From contig NW_008705568.1 of the NCBI RefSeq assembly GCF_000186865.1, forward strand, positions 1,017,513-1,081,512: 64,000 bases of DNA, read 5' to 3'. Position numbers and translations under genes: made by a program. The notes below the pieces were generated by a model. It ran no database searches. It had not been told where the DNA came from and saw nothing but the letters and a program-made list of their open reading frames with translations. This document shows, in pieces, positions 28,369 through 37,294 of the stretch. This stretch comes from Aureococcus anophagefferens. Lineage: Eukaryota; Sar; Pelagophyceae; Pelagomonadales; Pelagomonadaceae. Every line of letters begins with the position of its first letter. The first letter of the stretch is position 1.

Positions 28369-28584
28369 GTCGATGGATCCGAGGCTGCCCGCTGCGACAC
28401 TCTGGTAACTTGAACAGCAAGCCTGATTTGCTTGACGGTCTGGTCCGAGACGCTCATATTGAAGCCGCCACGCTCGTCGTCGACGCCTGCGAGCTGCTCG
28501 GCGCATCCGATGTGCTGATCGTGGTGCGATCGACGCATCCATCGTGAAGTGCTCGGTGCAAAAGGCAAGTTGACTGTTGCTCAC

Positions 28585-29076
28585 ATGTTGCGCTGTACAA
28601 CCCTCCTCCTCCTCGCCACGACATCGGCGCTGCGGCCCGTGGCGCGGCGGCGGTCGATGATCGGCGCCGGCGCCGCGCTGCTCGCGCCGGCGGTCGCGCG
28701 CGCGGACAAGCCCGACGCCGTGCAGGAGTTCAAGGCCGCGGCGGGCCTCCGCGGCGGGCCCGTGCTGAACGCGGACGGCGAGTACGACGAGGGCGCCGGC
28801 GGCGAGTCGTGGCAGGACGCGTGGTCCGGCCGCGCGGCCAAGGCGTCGTCCATGTCGCCGGACGAGATCCTCATGGCCGCGCGCGGCGCGGGCAACACCG
28901 CGTCGCGCGAGGGCCCGGAGTCGGAGCCGTCGAAGAAGCGGCGCGCGCTCGCGGGCTGCCGCAGCGACGGCCTCCGCGCGAGAGCGAAGGCCGGCGACGC
29001 GAAGGCGTGCACGGCGCGCGTCTTCGCCGGCGAGGTCGACTTCATGCTCTCCGTCCTCGACGCGGCGCCGGAGTAA
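28585..29076 (+). CDS. Plastid/thylakoid-lumen-type hypothetical protein
   Basis: 163 residues from ATG 28585. MLRCTTLLLLATTSALRPVA looks like the signal peptide of a complex plastid, followed by a transit-like stretch and ARRRSMIGAGAALLAPAVAR, a twin-arginine thylakoid transfer signal with an AxA-type cleavage site. The mature part (DAVQEFKAAAGLRGGPVLNA, ESWQDAWSGRAAKASSMSPD) has no recognised domain and four or fewer cysteines. The targeting pattern is the strongest clue and suggests a photosynthesis-linked lumen role. Confidence 0.6.
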   Translation: MLRCTTLLLLATTSALRPVARRRSMIGAGAALLAPAVARADKPDAVQEFKAAAGLRGGPVLNADGEYDEGAGGESWQDAWSGRAAKASSMSPDEILMAARGAGNTASREGPESEPSKKRRALAGCRSDGLRARAKAGDAKACTARVFAGEVDFMLSVLDAAPE

Positions 29077-29117
29077 GACCGCGGCGATAATTATCGGGAG
29101 GCGGCGCGCGTTCGGGA

Positions 29118-29993
29118 CTAGCGGCCGAAGCCCGCGGCCTTCGTCGGCGCGGCCTTCTTCCAGCGCACCTCGCCGTTCGCCGCGCCGCCGTCGCCGCCCG
29201 GGTCCGTGCCCCACTGGTCGAGGGGCTTCCACTCGTCGACGGACTGCCACGCGCACTGGCAGCAGTAGGCGGCGAAGGCCGCGTCGGGCGCGAGCTTCGT
29301 GCGGAGCTTCGCGAGGTCGTAGGAGTGGCCCGCGAAGTTGCGGAAGTGCATGTAGTCCGCGCGCCGGTGCCACCGGTGGCCCGAGAAGCGGACGACGCCA
29401 AAGTTGCACGACGTGCAGTGCAGCGGCGGGCACTTGCTGCGCTGCGCCGCGCCGCCGATGCCCAGCTTCATCATCGCCGACCCCGCGGGCGCCGGGTCCG
29501 GCTCCGCGCGGCTCCGGCCGCAGAGCGCGTCGTCGTCGTCGTCGTCGGACTCGTCGTCGTCGGACTCGCCGCCGGCCGCGGCGGGCTTGGACGGCGCGTC
29601 CCACTCGCCGGTGGCCTCGAGGGATTCCACGATGATGCCGCTCGCCGATTCCTGGCTCCGCCCGCTGCCGCTCCGGCCCGCGATCGCGCTCGGCACCTCG
29701 TCGTCGTGGCGCCGCGCGGAGCTCGGCGCCTCCTCCGTCGCCGCGCTGCCCGGCCGCGGCTTCCCGGGCGCGGGCAGCGCCGGCGCCTCGTCGAGGGGCG
29801 GCGGCGGCGTAAACGCGGGGTCCGCGGGCGCGGGCGCGGGCGCCGCGGGCTCCGCGGGCGCCGACGCCTCGGGGGCGTCCTTCGACTCCTCGGCGTCCCC
29901 GAGGCGCGGGGTGCCGCCCCGCTTCACGGGCGTCGCACCGGGCTTGACCTGCGCGTCCTTGGCCAGCGACTTCGACGTGCCGCACTGGCCCAT
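29118..29993 (-). CDS. CFAP418: CFAP418 (C8orf37-like) ciliary protein
   Basis: 291 residues from ATG 29991-29993. The N-terminal 180 residues are disordered, beginning MGQCGTSKS, a possible myristoylation site. The C-terminal domain matches CFAP418/C8orf37: KCPPLHCTSCNFGVVRFSGH, RWHRRADYMHFRNFAG, YDLAKLRTKLAPDAAFAAYC and CQCAWQSVDEWKPL, in the right order and spacing, with the paired CxxC sites. In animals it sits at the ciliary base and photoreceptor, and its loss causes retinal disease. Its presence implies the organism has, or recently had, a cilium or flagellum. Confidence 0.82.
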   Translation of the reverse strand: MGQCGTSKSLAKDAQVKPGATPVKRGGTPRLGDAEESKDAPEASAPAEPAAPAPAPADPAFTPPPPLDEAPALPAPGKPRPGSAATEEAPSSARRHDDEVPSAIAGRSGSGRSQESASGIIVESLEATGEWDAPSKPAAAGGESDDDESDDDDDDALCGRSRAEPDPAPAGSAMMKLGIGGAAQRSKCPPLHCTSCNFGVVRFSGHRWHRRADYMHFRNFAGHSYDLAKLRTKLAPDAAFAAYCCQCAWQSVDEWKPLDQWGTDPGGDGGAANGEVRWKKAAPTKAAGFGR

Positions 29994-30085
29994 GGCTCCC
30001 GGGGGGGGCGCGCCGAAGGACGGCGGCGGGAGTTTGCTTGCTCAGAGAGAGAGCTGCCCCGTCGTTTTTGAGTAATGCGTCAAGG

Positions 30086-31499
30086 TTAACTCGGAAGCGA
30101 GCCAACGTTTCCCCTCACCTCCGGCGGCGCGAGGAGCGACGCCATGCGCGCCGCGACCGTCGCGTCGTCCCAGGTCCACCACCGCTCGGCGAGCAGGGCG
30201 TCGACCGTGGCGTCGTCGAAGCGCCGCTTGATCTCCCGCGCCGGGTTGCCGACGACGACGGCGTAGGGGCGGACGTCCTTCGCGACGACGGCGGCCGCGC
30301 CGACGACCGCGCCGTCGCCGACGGTCACGCCGCTCAGGATCGTCGCCGCGGCGCCGATGAAGACGTCGGACCCGATGGTCACGCCGCCCTTGGACGTCGC
30401 GTGGGCCCGGGGCACGAGGGCCGCGGCGGCGGGCGAGAACGCCGGGAAGGGGAACGTCGTCTTCCACGACCACTGGTGCTCGCCGCCGAGGTAGACGCGC
30501 CTGTGTGGAAACCAAATCTTCAACCCGACTTCAATGTGAGCGTATGCGACAGTTTCGACGCGATCTCTTCGGCTGTGCCTCGAGAACTCGACGAGAGCAA
30601 TCGATTCGTCCAAAAATCAGCCGAATCGACTTCGATTTGACCGAGCTAGAGAATTCTCAAGTTTGGTCAGGACCACCCAAACCAGTGGTTGAATTCCACA
30701 CAGAGACGCGCGCGTTGGGCCCGACGCTCGTGAAGTTGCCCACGGCCAGCGCCTCGGGCCCGCCGTAGGCGAAGATCTCCAGCGCCTCGGCGCCGTAGGT
30801 GCCCCGGCCGACGGCGACGCGCGCCGGGTAGCCGATCGCCGTCCGGAAGCTCTCGTAGACTCGCGCCCCGGGCCAGTAGGCGCCCGTCGCCGGGTCCGTC
30901 GCGTACCAGAAGGCCTCGGCCCGCGCGCGTCGCAGCGTTGCCGCGCAGGGCTCGGCCGCGTCGAGGTCCGGCGCCGCGATCCACGCGTAGAGCGTGTGCA
31001 CGCCGGGACTCGCGCGGTCGAACGTCGCGTCGAAGGCGACCTGCTCGGCGACGGCGCGGCAGGTCGCGGCGCCGGCGAAGCCGTCGCGCGGGTCGTCGGC
31101 GCCGACGCAGACCGACGCGCCGATGCCCGCGAGGCCCGCCGCGTAGCGGCCGTCGACGGCCGCCGTCGCCGCGACGCGCGTCGCGCCGCGCGCGCCGGGT
31201 TCCGAGGACGCGTCGAGCGCGAGCACGGGCGCGTCGGCGGCGTCGAGCGCCGCCAACGACTCGCGGAGGCGCCGCACGCCGTCGAGGAGCACGCCGGCGA
31301 CGCAGGCCGCGTCGCCGCAGCCGCCGCCGGCCGCGAGGCCGTGCGCCTCGACGACGTCGACGACGAGGGCGCCGTCGCCGGCGGCGTCCGGGCCCAGCGG
31401 GAGCGCGAGCTCGCCGCCGACGTCGAGCCGCAGCACGGCCCGCGGCGCGCAGCGCTGGGCCGCCGCGACGCCGAGGCAGAGTGCGGCGAAGCGCGCCAT
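30086..31499 (-). CDS. Secretory CatB-type hexapeptide acetyltransferase
   Basis: Exons 30712-31499 and 30086-30500 (minus), 400 residues. A signal peptide, [15 protein letters not shown], and an N-terminal 190-residue domain of unknown fold precede a left-handed beta-helix acyltransferase: [80 protein letters not shown] and [17 protein letters not shown]. This is the order of CatB/Vat xenobiotic or sugar acetyltransferases, with the catalytic His in GGEHQW. The family A introner at 30501-30711 splits PNA from RVYLGG, and a GC donor is required. It probably acetylates glycans in the secretory pathway. Confidence 0.8.
30501..30711 (+). mobile_element. Introner, family A, in acetyltransferase gene
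   Basis: Element 30501-30703 (203 bp) starts CTGTGTGGAA and ends TTCCACACAG, with an exact duplication AGACGCGC at 30493-30500 and 30704-30711. The minus-strand intron is 211 nt with GC at the 5' end and AG at the 3' end. The core TCGTCCAAAAATCAGCCGAA is on the plus strand, antisense to the gene. Confidence 0.93.
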
Positions 31500-31624
31500 C
31501 GTTGAGGTGCCGCTCCAACGCCACCGAAGGTTCACGGCGCCGCCCGTCGTCGCGCGCAGCGCCGCATCTTCGGGCCGCCCGCCGCGGCCCGCGGCGCGCC
31601 GCGTCGCCGGCGCCGGCCTGAGCC

Positions 31625-32206
31625 ATGCCCCCGAAGAAGTCGAAGACGAAGAAGCCGCCGCCGCCGCCCCCGACGCCGCGGCGCGCGACCATCCTCATCG
31701 CCTACTCCTACCGGGGCCTGAGCATGAACCAGATGGGCATGGGCGGCTGCTACCGGCGGCTGCGGTCCCTCATGCTCTCCGAGTTCGTCCTGGGCGAGAT
31801 CTCCGTCGTCGGCAACGGCTCGACGTCCATCGCGGACCTCGCGGACGCCTCCGCGCTCACGGTCCGGCTGGTCGAGACGGGCGCGTCGCTGGGCGAGATG
31901 CGGCGTCGATGATGAGAATCCATAGGTCACGTCCGAGCCTTTTTGGGGCCGCGACGACCTCATTTAGAGGAGACACCTTTGTGACGCTCCCACGTCCTAG
32001 GCGCGCTCGACTTCTCGCCGCCGAACGCGCAGATCGTCGACCTCGCCAAGCACGCCGTCAAGAGTGTGCGGAAATACCTCGGGACGCCCTTCGCCCTCGA
32101 CGCGGCCACGGGCACGCTGAAGCCGCCGGGCCGGTTCCGCGGGAGCGGCTCCTTCTCGAACCTCCACCTCCCCGCGGTCAAGGGCAAGAAGGGGAAGAAG
32201 AAGTAA
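31625..32206 (+). CDS. Small basic hypothetical protein, two exons
   Basis: Exons 31625-31892 and 32001-32206 give about 157 residues. The N-terminus MPPKKSKTKKPPPPPPTPRR is basic/proline-rich. RATILIAYSYRGLSMNQMGM and LADASALTVRLVETGASLG follow, and the second exon reads ALDFSPPNAQIVDLAKHAVK then a lysine-rich tail (KGKKGKKK). The family is not recognised. The intron acceptor is clear (CCTAG), the donor less so: GC at 31893 gives 5/8 flanking similarity, GT at 31905 is an alternative. The stop is 3 bp from the convergent neighbour's stop. Confidence 0.5.
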
Positions 32207-32209
32207 AAA

Positions 32210-32490
32210 TTACCAGATCGACGGCGGGAGGCACCGCTCCCGGTACGTCTCGCCGGGCGACCGCCGGAACGCGGCCGCGAAGCCGCGGAGCACGGCCGTG
32301 TCGCGCGAGCCGCGGACGGCGGGCTCGACGCCGTGCTGGTCCCGCATTCCTCGACGAAGCCCGCGGCGGACCAGCCCGCGAAGGCGAGGGCGTCCGGTGC
32401 GACGACGGCCGACGGCGCGACGGACGCGTGGCCCTCCCCGTAGGCGCCGACGGTTCGCGCGCAGGCCGCGACGGCCAGGAGGCGCTTCAT
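32210..32490 (-). CDS. Small secreted hypothetical protein with apparent frameshift
   Basis: Begins at ATG 32488-32490 with a signal peptide (MKRLLAVAACARTVGA) and VAPDALAFAGWSAAGFVEEC. The frame must shift by one base near 32335-32345 (sense TGCGGGACC, one base short) to continue as DQHGVEPAVRGSRDTAVLRG and end RRSPGETYRERCLPPSIW at a TAA beside the convergent stop. About 93 residues. The unknown family and the G-run position suggest a sequencing deletion. Confidence 0.45.
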
Positions 32491-32583
32491 GCTGCCGCGC
32501 TAAAGGAGGAAGCCATCATTGCCGGGCTTGTGGCATCATGATTGACACACCTTGCCGTAAACGAGCAGTTCCAGCTCTATTTA

Positions 32584-33465
32584 TTAGGCCAGCGGGAGCG
32601 TCGGCTGGACGCGGACCTCCGAGGCGGCGGTGATGACGAGGTTCGACACGAGGCTCGCCTTCTGGCCCTCCATGAACGCGACGCCGTCGGCCTCGGCGCG
32701 CGCGATGGTCTTCTGGGCGATCTTGTAGGCGCCGTCGACGACGGTCTGCCGCGCGCCGAGCATGGCGATGGCCTCCTGGCGCTTGAGCATGGCGCCGGCG
32801 ATCTCCGGCGCGTAGTTGAGCTCCGACAGCGTCATCGTGAGCACCGTCGCGCCCGCGCAGCGGACGCGGTCCTGGAGCGCGGCGACCATCTCGGCCTCGA
32901 CGGCGGCGCACTCGCCGCGGAGCGACGGCCCGCTCGAGCTGCCGTCGAGCGTGTGCGAGTCGTAGGGGTAGCGCGCGCAGACCTGCTTCAGCGTCGCCTT
33001 GGCCTGCGTCGCGACGTACCCGTAGGGGTTCGCCGTGTTGAGGAGCGTGTTCGCCGGCGCCGAGAACCGGAACGTGACGACGGCCGACGCGACGAGGGGG
33101 CAGCCCATGGCGTCGAGCACCTTCTCGCCGGGCACCTCGAGGTTCTGCTGCGCCGTTGAGATTTTGCGGAGCTCGCGGCCCCACATGTTGACGTAGTGCA
33201 GCCCCGGCTCGTTGACGACGCCCGAGAACTCGCCGAAGTGGATGCTCACGAGCTCCTCCTTGGGGTTCACGAGCACCCAGGACCCGAGGCACGTGCACGG
33301 CAGGCACAGGCAGCCGAGGGCCTTGCTCAAGAGCGGCTGGCCCTGGGGGATGAGGCTCGCGTCGTAGCGCTCGGCGACGACGTTCGGAGCAGCGCCGCGG
33401 TCCACGGCCTGCTGCAGCGGCGACTGCAGGAGCGGATTCGCGATCTCGTCGATCTGCTTCTCCAT
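32584..33465 (-). CDS. SPFH/band-7 family membrane protein
   Basis: 293 residues from ATG 33463-33465. LLSKALGCLCLPCTCLGSWV is a Cys-rich hydrophobic segment, possibly palmitoylated. The band-7 domain follows: VLVNPKEELVSIHFGEFSGV, NEPGLHYVNMWGRELRKIST, QQNLEVPGEKVLDAMGCPLV, ASAVVTFRFSAPANTLLNTA. The long helix after it (MLKRQEAIAMLGARQTVVDG, AYKIAQKTIARAEADGVAFM) is typical of the hypersensitive-induced-reaction/stomatin branch. Such proteins assemble rings that organise membrane microdomains. The interaction partner is unknown. Confidence 0.82.
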   Translation of the reverse strand: MEKQIDEIANPLLQSPLQQAVDRGAAPNVVAERYDASLIPQGQPLLSKALGCLCLPCTCLGSWVLVNPKEELVSIHFGEFSGVVNEPGLHYVNMWGRELRKISTAQQNLEVPGEKVLDAMGCPLVASAVVTFRFSAPANTLLNTANPYGYVATQAKATLKQVCARYPYDSHTLDGSSSGPSLRGECAAVEAEMVAALQDRVRCAGATVLTMTLSELNYAPEIAGAMLKRQEAIAMLGARQTVVDGAYKIAQKTIARAEADGVAFMEGQKASLVSNLVITAASEVRVQPTLPLA

Positions 33466-33557
33466 GGCGGCGCCGTCGGTGGCTGCCCAATGAGCGATCC
33501 ACGAGAACGTTTCGGGATGAGCCGCATCTTGAAGGAAACGTAGGCCTAAAATTTACG

Positions 33558-34009
33558 CTACCGAAACGTGCTCGCCGGCGGCGCCGCTCCGCGTCCCCGT
33601 CGCCGTCGGCGCTCGCCGTCGCCGTCGCCGAGCGCGTCCGCGACGAACCCGACCATGAGGACGGCGAACGCGCCGAGGCGGAACCGGAGCTTCGTCTGCG
33701 TGCTGACGAGGTTGCCGAGCGGCCGGCTGAGGACGTGCGTGATGCGGTCCGCGAAGTCCGACTTGGCGTGGTACTTGCTCTGGAACCGCCGCTCGCGGAG
33801 CGCGCCGGCCGCGCGCTCGCTCCGGAACGCCAGCAGGCGCTCGTGCGCGTCCGCGACGCCGCGGAACGACGCCGCGGAGCCGCCCGCGTCCGGGTGCGCC
33901 TTCTTCGCCTCGCGCAGGAGGCCTTTCGCAGCGCGTCCTTGGAGACGCGCGGGTCGTCGAGGCCCAGGCGCTGCGCGTCCTTCACGGGGCAGTGGTATCG
34001 TCCGTCCAT
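33558..34009 (-). CDS. J-domain membrane protein with apparent frameshift
   Basis: About 150 residues from ATG 34007-34009. DDPRVSKDALRKA, then after a one-base shift near 33920 LLREAKKAHPDAGGSAASFR and VADAHERLLAF, make a J-domain with its HPD tripeptide, which stimulates Hsp70 ATPase. The C-terminal TKLRFRLGAFAVLMVGFVAD is a likely membrane helix, followed by an arginine-rich tail. It is of the type seen in small mitochondrial or ER DnaJ-like proteins. The missing base lies beside a GGCC string; the otherwise intact domain suggests sequence error rather than a pseudogene. Confidence 0.62.
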
Positions 34010-34266
34010 GCCTTGATACCACTGTCTTCTGCTCGTCGACTGCTGCGATATAACTATTATACGCGCCGTCGACTGCTCGTCGACTGCTGCGAGCGTCGTA
34101 TGCTGCGTGCCCGTCGACTGCCGCGCGCGCTGCGCAGGCGCAGCCGGATTTGCCCTGCTCGAGGGCTCGTCCGGCATCGTCGGCTCCTTTACCCCTCGAT
34201 GCTGCCATCCTGGGGCTGCGATGGGCATCGATGCAGCCCCGCCCATGGGCATGATCGCGCCCTAAG
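34010..34266. repeat. Short spacer with direct repeats
   Basis: GCTCGTCGACTGCTGCGA occurs at about 34027-34044 and again at about 34074-34091, separated by an AT-rich palindromic-looking stretch (TATAACTATTATA). The region lies between divergent genes and probably contains both promoters. Confidence 0.6.
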
Positions 34267-36549
34267 ATGACTGCGCCTGGGTCGCCGCGCAGCCCGCCGG
34301 CGTCGCCGCGCAGCCCGCCGGCGTCGCCGCGCAAGACGCCGATGACGCGCGGCGCGCGGCCGGCGCGCCTCGTGGCCGTCGCCGTGCTCGGCGTCGCGTC
34401 CATGGCCGCGACCTACGCGCGCCTGGCGCCGAGCCTCGCCAAGGCCCAGGACATCGCGGCGCCGGCGGCCACGTTCGCGAGCGCGGACGCGGACGACACC
34501 GTCCGGAAGGCGGCGTCGTCCGCCGCCGCGGAGCGGGAGCGCGGCGCGACGGTCGCGGCCCGCGCCGCCGACGAGGCCGCCGCGGAGGCGCCGAAGGACG
34601 CCACAACCGCCCGGGCGGCGCGGCGCTGCGACACGGCGACCTGGCTCGCGGGCCTGGGCCGCCCGTGCGCCGTCGGGTCCGCGGCGCGCGGCGGCTGCTG
34701 CGCGCTCGCGGACGAGCCCGCGGCGTCGCCCTCCGTCGCCCCCGTGCTGCCCCGGAAGCCCCTCGCGAGGACGACGAAGCCGCTCTGGGGCCTCGCGCAC
34801 GCGCCGGCGAACGACGCGGTCATGGGCCTCGCGTTCGGCTACGGCGCGGAGGCCTACCGGGTCTTCGTCGGCAGCCTGCGCAAGGCGGGCTTCGCCGGCG
34901 ACGTCGTGCTCGCGACGAGCGAGGCGGCGAAGATGCGGCCGGGCGTCGAGGCCTACCTCCGGTCCCAGCGCGTCCTCGCCTACGGCTTCAGGTTCTCGTG
35001 CGCGTCGATGCGGATGGGAAGGCGGCTCCTGGGCACGCCCGGCGGCTGCGTGCTCCTGGACTGGTACGCCGCGGGCGACCCGCGGCGGCCGCGGCCCCTG
35101 GCCCTCGCGCGCTACGAGATGTACGCGACGTGGCTCCGCTACTACGACGAGAGGAGCTACGCGCTCCTCGTCGACACGCGCGACACCTTCTTCCAGGCGG
35201 ACCCCTTCGAGGGCTTGAAGCGCCGGCGGCCCTTGGATCTTTATGTTTTTCAGGAGCACCGCGAGCTCAAGACTATTGGAAGATGCCCCTTCAACAGCGG
35301 CTGGCTCTCGTGCTTCGACAAGCCCCGCGGCGAGTCCATCGCGGCGTGGCGCGGCATCCTCGACCGGCCGACGCCCCTCGTGAAAAAGCACTTCGACGCG
35401 CCCGTGCACTGCTCCGGGTCGACGCTGGGGTCGCGCGACGGCGCGCGCCGCTACGTCGCGGCCATGCTCGACGCGTTCGACGAGTTCGCGTGCCACGAGT
35501 CGGCCTTCGACGCCATCCAGAGCGACCAGGGCTACCACAATTATCTGTTCCTGTCCGGGCGGCTCGGCGCCCTCGTGCCCAACGTCACGTCCGTGCCCCA
35601 GGGCTTCGGCGCCGTGAACACGATCGGCGCGCTGAACGGCGGCGACGTGCCCAAGGAGCGGCGGGGCTCGCTCGACGGGCGGTGGCGCCTGCGGCACCCC
35701 GTGCAGGGCTTCGTGACGAACTGGGACGGGACGCGCAGCGCCGTCGTCCACCAGTACGACCGCTGGCACTACGAGATGCGGACCTTTGTGGAGCAGGCCT
35801 TCGTGACGGACAATTTTTTTCCGGGCCGCGAGCCCCTCTACGTCGCGCACCCGCCCCTCGAGCCCGACGACGGCGCCTGCGTCGACGTCGCCTGGGTCAA
35901 CGGCTTCGGCATGACCTGCGGCGACCTCCGGCCGGAGCACCGCGACTGGGTCGACTCGTCCGGCGCGCGCGCGACGGACGCCTGCTGCGCCTTCGGCGGC
36001 GGGCGGCCGCGCCGCGCCGACGAGCCGCCGCCGCCGCGGGCGGCGGCCGACGACCTGTGGGTCGGCGACGACGCGCCGGCGCGCGAGCCGCCCGAGCCGC
36101 CGCGGGTTCAGCCCCCCGAGCCGCCGCGGGTCCGACGGAGCGGCGTGGAGCGGAGGACGCCGACGAAGGCGGAGCTGCTGGCGGCGAACGTGGACGACGG
36201 CTACGGCGGCGACGACCCGCCGCCGGTCGAGCCCCCGCGCGCGGCGGCCGGGGCGCCCCCGCCGCCGTGGGACCCGAACGCGCCGCCGGGCGACGTCTGG
36301 GTCGGCGACGACGCCGGCCCCGGCGACAACCCCTGGGAGCTCGCGGACCGCGCCGCGGCGGTCGCGGCGCCGGCCGCGACGGTCCCGCGCAGGGGCGCGG
36401 CCCACCTCACGGCGGAGCGCTTCAAGCGCCGCGCCGAGGCCCGCGCCGAGGCGAGCGAGACGCGCGCGCGCGCGGGCCCGCCGCCGCCGCGCGAAACCGC
36501 CGGCGGCGCCCCCCGCGTGACGGACGACGACGGCCTACGGTTCCTTTAG
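34267..36549 (+). CDS. Type II membrane glycosyltransferase-like protein
   Basis: 760 residues from ATG 34267. The N-terminus holds a 21-bp repeat encoding SPPASPR, then a signal anchor LVAVAVLGVASMAATYARL. The catalytic region begins at MGLAFGYGAEAYRVFVGSLR and includes FAGDVVLATSE, SYALLVDTRDTFFQADPFEG (a DxD-like site), RCPFNSGWLSCF and SDQGYHNYLFLSGRLGALVP. This order is found in an algal/plant family of GT-A-like proteins. The C-terminal 180 residues are proline/alanine-rich with a repeated DDLWVGDDA / GDVWVGDDAG motif. It is probably in the Golgi. Its TAG stop overlaps the stop of RPB11. Confidence 0.7.
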   Translation: MTAPGSPRSPPASPRSPPASPRKTPMTRGARPARLVAVAVLGVASMAATYARLAPSLAKAQDIAAPAATFASADADDTVRKAASSAAAERERGATVAARAADEAAAEAPKDATTARAARRCDTATWLAGLGRPCAVGSAARGGCCALADEPAASPSVAPVLPRKPLARTTKPLWGLAHAPANDAVMGLAFGYGAEAYRVFVGSLRKAGFAGDVVLATSEAAKMRPGVEAYLRSQRVLAYGFRFSCASMRMGRRLLGTPGGCVLLDWYAAGDPRRPRPLALARYEMYATWLRYYDERSYALLVDTRDTFFQADPFEGLKRRRPLDLYVFQEHRELKTIGRCPFNSGWLSCFDKPRGESIAAWRGILDRPTPLVKKHFDAPVHCSGSTLGSRDGARRYVAAMLDAFDEFACHESAFDAIQSDQGYHNYLFLSGRLGALVPNVTSVPQGFGAVNTIGALNGGDVPKERRGSLDGRWRLRHPVQGFVTNWDGTRSAVVHQYDRWHYEMRTFVEQAFVTDNFFPGREPLYVAHPPLEPDDGACVDVAWVNGFGMTCGDLRPEHRDWVDSSGARATDACCAFGGGRPRRADEPPPPRAAADDLWVGDDAPAREPPEPPRVQPPEPPRVRRSGVERRTPTKAELLAANVDDGYGGDDPPPVEPPRAAAGAPPPPWDPNAPPGDVWVGDDAGPGDNPWELADRAAAVAAPAATVPRRGAAHLTAERFKRRAEARAEASETRARAGPPPPRETAGGAPRVTDDDGLRFL

Positions 36550-36956
36550 TACATCGCCGGCCCCTGGGCCCGCCGCGCCGCGGCGCGCTCGCGCTCCTCG
36601 CGCGCGAGCGCGTCCTTCTTCTCGGAGACGGCGTCGCGGAAGGACCGGTCGAGCACCTCGCACTCGCTCTGGAGCTCCGCGAGCGCGGCGCCGACGACGG
36701 CGACGGGCGTCGCCTTGGACGTCGTCGTCTGGACCTTGACGAGCATGGAGTTCTGGAGCGGGTGGGGCATCTTGTAGCCGCAGTACCTGACCTGATTGTT
36801 CCGCAGGACCTGCATCTGGAGCAAGTGGCCGACGGTGTGCGTCTCCTTCGCGATGGTGAACGTCCCCGCGTTCGGGATCTTCTCGTCGTTGGCGTAGACC
36901 ATCTTCTTCTCGCCGTCCGCGAGGACGTAGGAATCGATGCGGTCCGGCGCGTTCAT
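36546..36956 (-). CDS. RPB11: RNA polymerase II subunit RPB11
   Basis: 136 residues from ATG 36954-36956. MNAPDRIDSYVLADGEKKMV, KIPNAGTFTIAKETHTVGHL, LQMQVLRNNQVRYCGYKMPH and PLQNSMLVKVQTT align along the whole length with RPB11 (POLR2J), the alpha-like subunit that pairs with RPB3 to start Pol II assembly. Length is slightly above the usual 115-120 because of a charged C-terminal tail. Single exon. Divergent from the F-x-P repeat gene, with about 340 bp between starts. Confidence 0.95.
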   Translation of the reverse strand: MNAPDRIDSYVLADGEKKMVYANDEKIPNAGTFTIAKETHTVGHLLQMQVLRNNQVRYCGYKMPHPLQNSMLVKVQTTTSKATPVAVVGAALAELQSECEVLDRSFRDAVSEKKDALAREERERAAARRAQGPAMY

Positions 36957-37294
36957 GGTCTAGGGCGTCGGTGGAGGTCTTGGCCGCTTTGGCGACGTTC
37001 CGAGCGGCGGGGGGGGCGGGCGCGGTCGGGGGGCGGCGTCCGGGGTGAGGGGGGTGCCGAGGCGAACTCCGGGCGCGGCGTACTCGAAGAGCGGAGGCGC
37101 GTCGACGTCGACGCCGGGGCGGGCGGAGGGCCTTGACGACGCTCACCTGGGGGGCTCGAGCGCTCGCCGTCTGCCACAGCAACCCGCAAAAATCGCAATC
37201 CGTTTGCGACGCTCCGGGCCTGAACGTTGCGGCTCGGCTGCTGTCACCCGCGGCACAGCGCGCGGCACCCGTCGACGCAGGAGCCGCGAGCACC
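36957..37294. promoter_or_regulatory. Divergent promoter region between RPB11 and F-x-P gene
   Basis: Both genes start outward from this stretch, so it should hold both promoters. It contains a G-rich block (37008-37060) and a less GC-rich part near 37170-37205. No specific factor site can be named. Confidence 0.4.
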